This document shows, piece after piece, positions 12,901 to 24,546 of a stretch of 64,000 bases of DNA. The stretch is from positions 62,001-126,000 of the forward strand of contig JABVXU010000023.1 in NCBI GenBank assembly GCA_013365365.1, in the 5' to 3' direction. The notes beneath the pieces were generated by a model that had not been told where the DNA came from, made no database searches, and was given only the letters and a program-made list of their open reading frames with translations. Every line of letters starts with the position of its first letter. Positions within the stretch are counted from its first letter, which is position 1. The stretch comes from Cruorifilaria tuberocauda (taxonomy: Eukaryota; Nematoda; Chromadorea; Rhabditida; Onchocercidae). The position numbers and the translations under genes were made by a program.

Positions 12901-15900
12901 TTACCTTGCAATTATAGAGAATAGTTTATGTTTATTTCAAACAATCAGCAGTAAACTATTTTACGAACATTTTTTCAGCTCGATGGGTAAATTATTTGAG
13001 CCTTACATTGTGCAACTTTTGCCATCATTGTTAATTTGTTTCGGTGATTCCGACGATAATGTCCGTCAAGCAGCAAACGATGCAGCACAATCTATGATGT
13101 CTATGCTTTCTGCTCATGGTGTTAAACTGGTAAATATAAAGTATTTTATGAATAACTTTAGACTAAGAGACAAGATATTTTGATTATGCTGGAAAGGATT
13201 TAAATATTTTTTCCCTTAAAAGATCTTCAAAATTATTGCGATTTGTATAATGAACTTTTCGGAAGGTGTGAAGGATTTACAGTCATCTTTTTATCGGAAT
13301 CATTGAGTCAATTGGTCCATTTTTAACAAATAAATCTCTCGTAGATCTTGCCATCACTTCTAACTGCGCTGGATGAGGACTCCTGGCGTACAAAGTGTGC
13401 TTCTGTGGAACTTTTGGGATCAATGGCATTCTGTGCCCCCAAACAACTCTCAGCTTGCTTGCCAAGCATTGTTCCTAAACTTCTTGAAGTACTGACCGAC
13501 TCACACTCAAAAGTACAGAAATCCGGAGAAAAAGCTTTAAAACAGATAGCCAAAGTTATTCGTAATCCAGAAATTCTTAGTAAGTATTATAATTTATTAT
13601 CATTCGTAAGAATTGCTTTTACTTTTTGGCAAATAGTTCAGCTTTAAAGCGTGTACTTCGACTAACATTATTATTTTATTTTAGTTTGAACCATTTTTAC
13701 TTTGCTTATTTTTATGATTATATAATAGTTATGATAACTACTATCAAAATTTTTAATGAATATGTTGTTTTTAAGGTATAAGTAACCAATTATTAACGGG
13801 TTTGACCGATCCAGCCGATAAAACGTCCTCTTGTTTGCAAACTATAGTCAATACGAAGTTCATACATTACATCGATGCTGCTTCACTCTCTTTGATAATG
13901 CCTATTGTTCGTCGTGCGTTCACTGATCGAGCTTCTGAAACGCGTCGTATGGCTGCCCAAATAATCGCAAATATCTATTCTTTAGCGGATAATAAGGTGT
14001 ACTTATCTTCCTAACTTACCTTTTTTTAGCCTTTATTTTGCACAGTTTCGTTTATTGTTGCCTAATATTTTATGCTGAAATAATTATATGCATTTTCTTA
14101 TGGGCATTCGATAAATATTTATGTATGTTTTATACTTTTCTTTGAATCTAATAAGGAAAATATTCAGGATATGGAGCCATATCTTGCTGGTCTTTTGCCA
14201 GGATTGCAAAAGTCACTGTTAGATCCTATCCCAGAAATACGTACTGTTGCTGCTAAAGCTCTTGGTGCAATTATTAGATATTCTGTTGGAGATACGGCAA
14301 CAAAAATGCGTGAACAACTTATACCCTGGTTGAAGGAGAAACTTATTTCGAATACAAATGCCGTAGATAGATCTGGTGCCGCGCAAGGACTAGCAGAAGT
14401 TTGTTGATAAAATTAGCTTTTGAAGTATTTGATATGTGTTTTGTATATGTGCGCACTTTTATTAATAACTTACATATTAAAAGAGTTCTAATTTGATAGT
14501 AATCAGTTTTATTTTCTCACCCATTTTCAAGGGAAGCTGGCTCATTTGTGTAAAATATGACCGTTTTCTAATCCATTGTTCAGTACTTAAGCTTTTCCCA
14601 GGTTCTTAAAGCAGTGGGTGAGAATCAGTTAGCAATGGTCATGCCTGATATAATAAAAACAACAGAATCGAAAGACGCAACACCAGAAATACGTGATGGT
14701 TATATATTGATGTATATTTATTTACCTATGGCATTTGGAGACCATTTTGTGCCATATTTACCTGAGGTTTGTTATTTCTTTTTGTTTATTAAATAATTGG
14801 CAGTTAAAGAAATATTTGAAATATGATAATGGCATAATTAAACAGAAGTTTGAGAGTTTTTTATATTAAGCTTCTGCTTCAAATATTATTTTGAAATCGT
14901 TGTTAAAGTTTAATTGTGTATCATGGTGTTGTCTGGTCTAGATCTAGCTAAAAACTTTTATGAAGTTTTCAGGATAATGATTCCATTTGTATTGGTGTTT
15001 GAAACAAATTATGTTGAAAGTCAGTGCAGGAATTACACTTTCAGGTTATTCCCAGTATATTAAAAGCTCTGGCAGATGAGAATGAATATGTGCGGGAGAG
15101 TGCACTGAAAGCAGGTCAGCGTTTGATTGTGACGTATTGCGTACATGCTAGGCGACTTTTATTGCCACAGTTGCAAGCTGCTTTGTTTGATGACAATTGG
15201 CGAATTCGATTTGCAGCTGTCACACTGATTGGTGATTTCTTGTTCAGCATCTCAGGTTAATATTTTATAACTTCTTGCGTCTAAGTGTAATTAATTATGT
15301 AAATTTGCTAATGAAAGTATTAATTTTGTGTGAAGTTGGTACAGTTGAAGCGTATCAGTGCACAATGAATATCACAGTAAGGGAGTGTGAAAAAGCGTAT
15401 ATTCCATAATGAAAAGAATGTTTTTGTTGTGAAACTTTTTTGTACATCGCTTAATTTATTGCCTCCAGACAAATAGTTTAGAGATGTAATCTTTGAAGGG
15501 GAAGTTGACGACTCTAACTTCAGTAAAAGCAATTAGACGAGCAGCAGAATAATAATGATAATGAAGGAGCGGATTTGAAAGTGGGAGCGTTAGCACCATT
15601 TAGTCAATTGAAATCCTCACATAGAATTACCAAACCATGTTGTGATACGGTTCACTGGATAGGGTTCTCAGCTTATATCCAGACGCCTATGTTAGAATCG
15701 AAAGATTTACGTGTGAATTAACGTATCAAATATTCAAAATGTCTGCGGACGCTCAAGACATTAAATTTAAGCTAAAATAATTATGAGTTGGAATTGGATA
15801 AACAGTAGATAATTTCTGAAATATAAGCATTTTATTATTTAGTCAATTATTTTGCTAAATTATTTCGGTTTTTATAAATCAATTATTGGCAGTGAATTTT

Positions 15901-18900
15901 ATGAAAATGAATGTCAGTTTTGAAGGCACAGTGTTAGTGAGATTTTCCGTTTAGGTTCGAAATTCGTACTTTATTATTTACGCAAATTATGAAAGTAATG
16001 ATTTCGAATCTAAACCAGATTCAATCGTTCTGAATATTTGTTCTTTGTGCATTAGATCGGAGAATAATTTTATAGGTGTAAGTGGAAAAATGACGTCGGC
16101 AACTTTAAACGAGGACGACACTATGGGCATGGAATCAGCTGGGAAAGCAATTGTTCGACAACTTGGACAAGTTTGCAGGTATCATACTCACAACAAATTA
16201 GTTGCGTTCACATCAAAATTATTTGCAATTCGGAAATGAGTAGTCTATCAAATTTGCAGGGACCGTGTTTTGGCAGGTATTTATTTGTCGCGTTCGGATA
16301 TTGCACTTCAAGTTCGCCAGGTTGCAAGCCATGTTTGGAAAGTAAATAACATTACTTTTTTAATGTATCTTTCACTTTATTTGATATTTGAGTTATATTT
16401 TATTGCAATCAAAGATCTTGTTGTGACCTCCAGAATTTCTGACACAAGTCATAATCTCGATTATATTTATCCAATAATAAAATAGTTGATGTTTCTATTT
16501 ACAAGTAGCAAAGGATAATGTTAAGGTAGTGGTGGCGAACACTCCACGTACTTTGAAAGAGCTGATGAAAACACTGTTTGAAATGTTACTTGGTTGTTTG
16601 GCAAGCAATAGTGAGGATCGGCAGATGATGGCTGGACGTTGTCTTGGAGAACTAGTGAGGAAAATGGGTGAGCGAATAATCATTGATGTGTTACCTGTTG
16701 TTGAACGTGGTCTGACATCTGAAATAATTGAACAGCGTGTTGGAGTAGCTATTGCTTTGCATGAAATTATCGAAAATTCTACGAAGGATATTGTACTAAT
16801 GTATTCGGCACAGCTGGTTGAACCAATCAAGAAAATCATGTGTGATTCTAATGTGTTAGTGCGCCAAGCAGCTGCCACTTCATTTACATCATTTTATCAG
16901 GTATGCACTTTACAATCTTCTACATTCTGATTATCGCGTACTATCTCTCATGTATAGGGTAGTTATTCTGTTCAATTCATTCTATATTTATTAAGAAGAA
17001 TAGAGATTGTTTATTTTACGCTGATAGTTGTGATTTTTAAAGTATAAATTAAATGCTAATTTGACGAAACTTTTGCTTGAAATTTATTCGAAATAATGGA
17101 ATATAGAAAAAATTTCCTGATATCATATTTTGTTTCCAGTTTTTAGTTAGCTTTAAAAATAATTCTAATTCAAGACTGTTGGCATTTCGGCGTTTGAGGA
17201 TATCGTAGCGCCACTTCTAGATGCGAACGTAATATCTAATGATAACGTATTAGATGGTCTTTCACAGGTAATGCGTCTAAGTGGAAGGTAATTATTTTAT
17301 GCAGTATTTAAACAAGGTATTTGCAGCTGTAACAATGTAAATTTATAAGCTACAAATTTATGAAGCTATGTCTTTTTTTGATTTTCCTGATATTTGCTTG
17401 ACCATGAAATTCATTTCAGACAAATGTTGCCTTATGTTTTGCCAAAATTAACACGACCACCGGTAAATGTTAGAGCATTATGTGCTCTTTCAGCAATTGC
17501 TGGTGATTCGCTCAGTCGAAATATTGCGAGAATCTTGGATTCCATGTTAGATAATTGCACTACAGATGAGGTTATTATAGATTTTAAATTATACGGTATT
17601 TTATCTTACGTGTATTAAAATTTTGTCTGCATTTTCGAAATTATCGCTTAGTTTCATAAAGAGCCACATGTTCCTATTCCACTAAAATTTCTTTATCAGA
17701 ATCCCTTATTTTCTAAACATATGTTCAGTTATTTGATTGATTTTTTAAATTTATTTGCCACCCTGATGGAAAATGAGTGTTTTGAAAGAAAGCAAATATT
17801 TTTAATTTTTCAAATAATGCTTAAGTATAAAGGCCTAAATTTTTAAAGGAAATTAACCAGTGTTTGGAAGTGATTCTTTCCGTATCGGACGGGGATGGTA
17901 TTTCAGTTATAATTGCTACTCTTTTGCAACGAGCTCAATCTTGCAGTCATATTCCTTCAGCAACTTTAATGCGTCTTTTTGCCAAAAATGCACAAGTAAT
18001 ATTTTTTCTTAGATTGAAATTATTTAGTAAAAACAAATAACAAATTTGTTCAGATTTATTCCTTACTTATTATTTAGTCGTATATGTTGAATTATTATTT
18101 CAAGACTTAGTGAAAATGGTGACCGTTGTAATTGTAATTGGAGGTATTGTTGCAATTCATGCATCTTTGCAGTTTAATCTCAATAATTTTGTGGACGAAA
18201 TTTTTCCCGGCACCTTGTTATTGTATAATTCAACAGTAAATGAAGTGGTGGAAAATGCAGTTGAAACGCTGGTATACGTTTGTAAACGTCTGGACCAAAA
18301 GCAAATGTTATCTGTTTTATCAGTCTTGAAACAAACCCTTCTTTCGTTACAAAAAATTGCCGATGCTTCTTCAATACCTGGCTTTGCATGCAGTAAGGTA
18401 TCGCTACTCGAATTTCCTTTTATTCTTGGTTATTTATTTCAAATCACTATGCATCACTTGTTTACTAATTATTTCGAGAAATTTTTTAGAGAGAAATATT
18501 TTTAAAAAGTAGAGATTTATTCCCGTTCAACAAAATATTTTCGAAAAAAATTTAGGGCCTTTCTTCTTTACTACCAATTATCCGAGAAGCAATTCTGTCG
18601 GGTAGTGCAGAACTGAAAGAACAGGCCGCTGAGACCCTTGGAACCCTTGTGTTATTAAGTACAGCAGATGCTCTGAAGCCTCATGTCGTGAATGTTACGG
18701 GCCCTCTAATACGCATTCTCGGTGATCGATATTCGCATCCTGTCAAAATTTCTATTCTTACAACACTTTCACTACTTATGGATAAGGTCGTTTTATTTTT
18801 TTTTCAAATAAATTATTCAGTGCGTATTTTATTTATGAAACTAAACAAATTTTTGTTGTCTGCAATATTTTGTGCAATTTGCCATGGTTATATCAACAAG

Positions 18901-20871
18901 AAATACATTATTCCAATTACTTGTCTTGCTAAGAAATTTGTTTTCTTTTTTGATATTCTGAAGTTTTTCTAATTTAGGTAGGTATGCAATTGCGTCCCTT
19001 TCTGCCACAACTTCAAAGTACTTTTTTGAAAGCTCTACAAGATACAACTGCACGTAAAGTACGACTTTGTGCGGGTGGTGCAATATCACGCTTAATTGGC
19101 ATTCACATGAAACCTGACCTGGTCGTATTGGAACTCATCAAATATTTGAATGCTTCAACAGATTCTGCGATGATGTGAGAATTGTTGGTCTATTTGTATG
19201 CTGCCCAAATCGTTACTTATGGATTTTGCTTTTTGGAAGTTTAAATATGTATTATGTTGAATTATTTATAGCGAAACAACATTGATTGCGCTGAGAGCAA
19301 TCTTAGTTCGTGTTCAGTCAAAAGTTGTAAGTGACAATGTTCTTCAAGAAGCTATGACGATAGCAGAGAAACATCAAGAAAACAATGAGCATTGGGGCGT
19401 AGTGCAGGCCGCATCAGCACTTCTTGGTGAACTTGCTCTGAAAATGAACCAAGTGGCAAACATCGTGACTTTAAGTATGTGTCTCCATCGGCTTTGATTA
19501 CTTATTTCATAAAAAGTGTGAGTTTAGATACTTAAACTTTTATAGTTTCGGATGAGAATTGCCGTCGTTATGCCGTCATTGTAACTTTACAATATGCATC
19601 TTGTACTAATCCACGTCAAGTATTAGAAGTTTATGGTATAGAAAAACTGCGCTCTATATTTATTAATTCAATACAGTGTGACAGACCAGAAATTGCATCG
19701 TCTGCCATACGAGCTGCAACATCCATACTTTTATGGTAAGATCGATTTTTCAAATTTAAAAATAAACGAATCGTGTACCTTTTTTTTGCAAATCACCTTT
19801 TCAACTTTAAATACGTTGCTAATCACATCGTCCAATCTTAGTAATATTCATTTCTATATTAGTGACTAACCTATCATTGTAAGAACTTCAAAAGGGAAAT
19901 TTTTTTGCTTTTTCTTGAGATGTTTATCATATCCACTAAAATTTGTTAAAAAAGGAGAAGATAACATCTCAACATCTTTTCGAGCACAACATCATAAACT
20001 TTGTTGTCTGAACTTTTATTAATAGCGGAAATGATGATTCCTGAGTTTTATTTACGCTAATCTTGCTATTGGTAGAATTAGGTTTTTGAAAATCTTAGTT
20101 TTCGTTTTGATGTTTCTGCGAGTATCATATATTACGTTTTACAAATTCCTTCTTGAATTATTTTTTTAGTCAGGAAGTAATGGATGTGCCTCTATTATCG
20201 TCAGTTGTGCGGGCGATAAATCATCCTGCGAACGATGTGAAATGTATAACAGCTTTAGGAATTCATTATATTGCATTAAGAAAACTTTCCATAAATGAAA
20301 TGAAGGTTGCTGTTTAATTCCTTTTCAATTTTTTTCCTGCAGCATATTATGTTTTGAAACTAGGTATTATTTTTATATTATTTTTTAGATATTATTTTTA
20401 GGTTATTGTTCCGATGATGTTAAACGGAATAAAAGAAAAAAACAGCGCAGTGCGTGCTGCATGTGAACAAGCACTTATCGCATTGTTTAGACTTAGGAAT
20501 GAGAATCCTAGATATGATGATTACTTGTCTGCAGTTGAAGTAAGTTTTAGGTTTCTCGGTTCCCGACATTTTCGAGGAAAAAAGTTTTGAATCTAGTGTT
20601 ACTGACAGGCTACCGTCTTTTTCAAAGAACTAGAAGTGCTTTTCTAAATCGGTTACCCAGTTTCTGGGAATCTTTTGTTTTAAATTGTGCTACTTAAACT
20701 TCATTTACTTTTTGCTGCCTATTTATACTTTTTTGGTTTTCAATATGTTCAAAATTTCTTCAGGGAGCTGCAAGAGATGTGCTTGTTAATGCTTATAAGA
20801 TATTACAAAGGGTTCTGAAACAACCAGATCCAGGATTGGATCCACTGTCGGATATCATAAATGTGCCATGA
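3917..20871 (+). CDS. gcn-1: GCN1, HEAT-repeat activator of the eIF2-alpha kinase GCN2
   Basis: GCN1 is a giant cytosolic HEAT-repeat protein that binds stalled or collided ribosomes and passes the signal to GCN2 (integrated stress response). The model has 46 exons, all in phase, giving 2613 residues (human about 2670): 3917-3998, 4108-4300, 4394-4490, 4660-4938, 5172-5280, 5516-5539, 5618-5746, 5928-6080, 6371-6465, 6547-6616, 6770-6961, 7153-7208, 7305-7487, 7765-7942, 8368-8602, 8831-8960, 9065-9193, 9264-9486, 9722-10131, 10400-10627, 10835-11004, 11187-11343, 11435-11659, 11723-11926, 12162-12317, 12585-12706, 12979-13129, 13345-13579, 13776-13996, 14168-14398, 14602-14766, 15045-15255, 16076-16178, 16260-16341, 16526-16900, 17175-17287, 17420-17570, 17849-17995, 18173-18397, 18556-18786, 18978-19174, 19272-19474, 19546-19735, 20170-20305, 20402-20539, 20764-20871. 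Hallmarks in order: a charged linker at residues 720-780 ([19 protein letters not shown]), the eEF3-like HEAT core ([44 protein letters not shown]-type AHGVKL, ALIMPIV-type [36 protein letters not shown]) and the GCN2-contact region ([16 protein letters not shown] motif). AATAAA lies at 20982-20987. The frame stays open upstream of the chosen ATG, so a further 5' exon is possible. Confidence 0.95.
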
Positions 20872-23366
20872 TATTTGGTTTTAACTATTTATTTTTTTAA
20901 TTTCTTTCTATCTCTGCAGAAGGTTCGAAAATTCAACCCTAACCTGTTATTGTTCATTGGCATTGTTATTCTCATTTTGTTAATAAATATAGAGTTATCT
21001 GCTATTCATTTTATTTGACTGTAAATACTCATCCGACAAAATAACTCAAGTTTTTATAGTTGTCTAATTCCTCACTCTACCCTTCACGTAATCATAGCAG
21101 ATGCAACTTCTATTTTCCCTGATCCTTTTTACACAACGGGATGCTTATATCGCGGTTCCTTTGTAAAATATTGTAGGGCGTTTCATATCTAACAATACAA
21201 TTCCAAAACATTATTGCTTGGAATGCAAATTTCTTTTATTATTTATCAATAAATTGAATTGATGCAGGCAAGAAAATAATCAAATTTTATAAAAAAATAA
21301 GTTAGTTCTATTCATGAAATTGTGATGACATTTGGATCAACCAATTAAAAGAGAAATGAAGACTTACATTATTTTCGTGTGTAAATACTTCGAAATTTAC
21401 TTTTCTTAATAATCTTCTAATGGGAATTCTGTTGAAGACAATCTCTGATGTCCTACGAGAAAATACACTGATATGATAATTCATTGTTTGCTTTTAAATA
21501 TCCTGTAAACATAATTGGTTAGTTTTTTTGGTGAATTTGGGCCCTAAATAAATGTAGCGATATTTCTGGAAGATGTAAAGATTACCTATCATCGAAATTT
21601 TGGAAATTCAAGCCTCATTTTCGTAATATGACCAAGTAAGTTAATTAGCATTGGCTTCTTCAGAGACCGAAGTATTCAAATATATTTTAAAGAAGAAAGA
21701 AAAAAACGGTTGTTAAAAATCGTCGAATTCCATCGGTAAATAATATTAGTAGTACAACTTATGCAGGAAAATTTTCCTATTCATTTTATATGATAAAATC
21801 ATAGAAGAGTTTGAGGAAAAAATTTTTTCCAAAGAGTTTTTATAAGAAATGACTGTTCTCTGATTTGTAGGATCTCAATGAAGTTTATGGATTCTACTGC
21901 TGATTATTCTTCTACGTAACTATGAATTGTCCAAAAGTTTCTGAGAGATGCGTTTCATCCAATTGGTCCATTTTAAATGCTGACAGAGGGAGGTATACGG
22001 ATGGCCAGGCAAATGAGAGAAGAATAACAAAATAACTTTTTCATTTTTCTAGGAACTCTCAATCCGATGCAACTATTTCTCGAATACACCCTATTTTAAT
22101 CAAGGCTCTAAATTTCTTTCTGACATCAGAGGAGAACCGAAAAAATATTCTTTAATTTCCCAAATAATAAAGATAAAAAAAGCATAATTTCTTTGGGAAA
22201 CAATATATTTAGAATTCACTTCTTTGTAATTTACACAAGAAGGAGAATTTACTTACATCAGATTTTCGGAAGAGTTATCATGGAAGTTGTATAATAATAG
22301 TATGAAGTCTAGAACTGCGAAAAATTTCTTTCATTTTTTAAAAGTAAAAGAAGTAAAGGAGACTCAATCAAATGCTGAAGTATTTCCGAAATTGTAATCA
22401 TCGATTTACTACATTCCATATTTATCCATCCAATATAGACAACGAGTCGATGAATCATTTAACTATCACTTAATTATGCACTAAATACGCTTCTGTTAAC
22501 TTACCACTCGATATATAGCAAAGCAACAATAAATAATTTCAATGGAAGAATTCATAATGAATTTTAACCGAAATAAAGAAGAATTGGGAGATGAATTCGT
22601 TGAAAGTTACATTGCTTGACAGGTGCGCTATCATTTCAGCGGAATTTGTCCAGCGAACTCCTAATCGATTCACATTTATTCATCCATTCTTCTTTTGAAT
22701 CGATAAGCGATTGAAAAGCGATCTGATGAATAAGTTAGAACAATGGGTATTATCAAATCGTATACAAAATATCTTAAAGACTTATCAGTCTTTTTGGCTC
22801 TTTCGATACTAGTCCTGACTGTATAAAATATGATCTAATCTGAAATTTGGTTGGTTTTAAAAATTGATTTGCATTAACTTTGATTCAAAATTTGTATGTA
22901 ATATAAAAGGGATCTCCAAGTACATTCCGGGAAGAAAGCCTCTAGCTTCCAAGAAGGATGTTTCTCGACTATTATCAGATTTTTCTCTGATTTCCTCCAT
23001 CAGATCTTCTCCAATACATTGCAAAGTTCAGATGAATTGCACTCGATGTTTTCTTCCCACTTAATTGTTTTAATAGAAAAGATATGATAAGTATTACTGT
23101 CTACCTGTTTGTCGCTCTCCACACTTTTACCAAATGTCGCTAATTCGTATCCATTCATTCGTTCATTTAAATAGACCATGCGCGACCTTTGCAAGCCTCG
23201 GTAAGTCGTCTTCCGTACACCTTAGTCTCCATGCTGTAACGTTCGTTATTTTCCGTTTCCAACTTTACTGCAATTTTCATCATGCTTTACCCCTTCTAAC
23301 TAATTAATCAAATTTTATTAATAAAGGTCACATGACGTCACGGAATTTGTGGTGCATCTGGCGGTT
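20872..23366. other. Intergenic region, no gene seen
   Basis: 2.5 kb of AT-rich DNA after GCN1. It holds the GCN1 poly(A) signal AATAAA (20982-20987). I see no exon chain, RNA gene or strong repeat. The short frame at 22864-23064 has no family resemblance and no supporting splice structure. Confidence 0.6.
23333..23340. promoter_or_regulatory. Perfect CRE palindrome upstream of tRNA-Arg
   Basis: TGACGTCA, the full 8-base cAMP-response element bound by CREB/ATF-type bZIP proteins, ends 26 bases before the tRNA. Upstream CRE/ATF sites are known for some Pol III genes such as human 7SL. Function here is inferred from position only. Confidence 0.4.
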
Positions 23367-23439
23367 GACCCTGTGGCCTAATGGACAAGGCATCTGACTT
23401 CTAATCAGGGGATTGCAGGTTCGAGTCCTGCCAGGGTCG
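23367..23439 (+). tRNA. tRNA-Arg(UCU): tRNA-Arg (anticodon TCT)
   Basis: This 73-base sequence folds as a full cloverleaf without an intron. The acceptor stem is GACCCTG/CAGGGTC with discriminator G. The D stem is GCCT/AGGC. The anticodon stem TCTGA/TCAGG carries the 7-base loop CTTCTAA, which puts TCT at 23400-23402. The T arm is GCAGG-TTCGAGT-CCTGC. Box A (TGGCCTAATGG) and box B (GGTTCGAGTCC) match the Pol III promoter consensus exactly. The first T-run that could stop Pol III is TTTT at 23471-23474. It reads AGA codons, which suit an AT-rich genome. Confidence 0.97.
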
Positions 23440-24546
23440 TCCAATATGCAATTCAGTAATCCACAACTGATTTTGCCCGTTTTGGAAATTCTAGTAAAAA
23501 TATTAAATGGAAAAGAAGCCAATTCCATTTTACTTTCTAAAAGAAAATTAATATGTTTTTGAAATGATTTCTTTTAGAATCTTGAAATATCTATTAAGTC
23601 ATAGAATATATCAGTTTTTTGCTAGTTTTCCGGAAAAAGATACGAGAGATTAGTTATTGTGTGGGGAAAGTAGGATGAAGAGATAACCTTTCGGAATGTG
23701 ATGAGATGATTGAAGAAAACCGTGCCGAGTGGGAATTACAAGCCTCAGCCGATATTAATTTTCTCAACTCCATGACCGCATTTCTTGTCACCCTTTGACC
23801 TCGTTCTCATCTCATTCCCTTCCCCTTTCTTGTCCCTTATCCTGTACCTGTAAATCAAATCACAAAGAAGAATGAGAACGTCAGCTCACTTTCGTCCCGC
23901 TTTCGTCCTTTATCTTCCATTACGCCCTCTACGTATTTCTTCACCAAATTCTCAACTCTCTTTGCTCCCTCCCTATTTGCGAATAATTTTGCGTACGCAC
24001 TCGTTTCATCCCTCTGACGTAGCTCTTTTCACGTCTGTTGTCATCTTCACCTTTCCATCACGTATCACGTACATGTCACGTATACTCACTCCCAACTTCT
24101 CATCAATACTATTGAACTTCCAACAGTTTAAAAAGTACAATGACATGTTTCTCACCAATATCACGCTGGTTCTTATCAAATTTTTGCATTTCAAAACTGT
24201 CGTCAACACTTTTTGCGTTTCAGTCATTATCATAACAGTAGTAGCTTATCTCCACCGTTATTTTCGCTTCTAATTGTTGACCGTTTTCCTATCAATTTAT
24301 CGAAAATCGTAAATCTGCAAAGATATTTGTTAAATTGGAAGAATCGATCAAAAAATCTTTGATAAAAGTAGATAGTAAGTTTTCCTTATTTGTGCTATTA
24401 ACTCCAATAAAACCAAGCTCACTTATTGCGATTTAAAGATTTAAACTGAGTATCAGATTGTTTCCTGATTACTTTATAGTCTAAAAAATTTTCAGCGCAG
24501 AAGTGTCAGCTCCACTGTTCGTCACTCGTTTCTATTGTCGTGATAT
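23440..24546. other. Intergenic region with pyrimidine-rich tract
   Basis: 1.1 kb between the tRNA and the orphan gene. From about 23730 to 24110 the plus strand is C/T-rich and less AT-rich than its surroundings, with three CACGTA-type repeats near 24059-24082. Open frames on both strands there (23872-24273 plus, 24006-24233 minus) look like composition effects. An acceptor-like TTTTCAG ends at 24495, 51 bases before the next start codon. Confidence 0.5.

Noticed and set aside
23328..23528. Minus-strand open frame with GRTRTCNP-like peptide
   Set aside because: It is the antisense of the tRNA-Arg gene; such peptides are a known false-gene artefact of tRNA T-arms.
23872..24273. 133-residue plus-strand frame and overlapping minus-strand frame
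   Set aside because: A pyrimidine-rich block keeps stops away on both strands; there is no domain and no clear start context.
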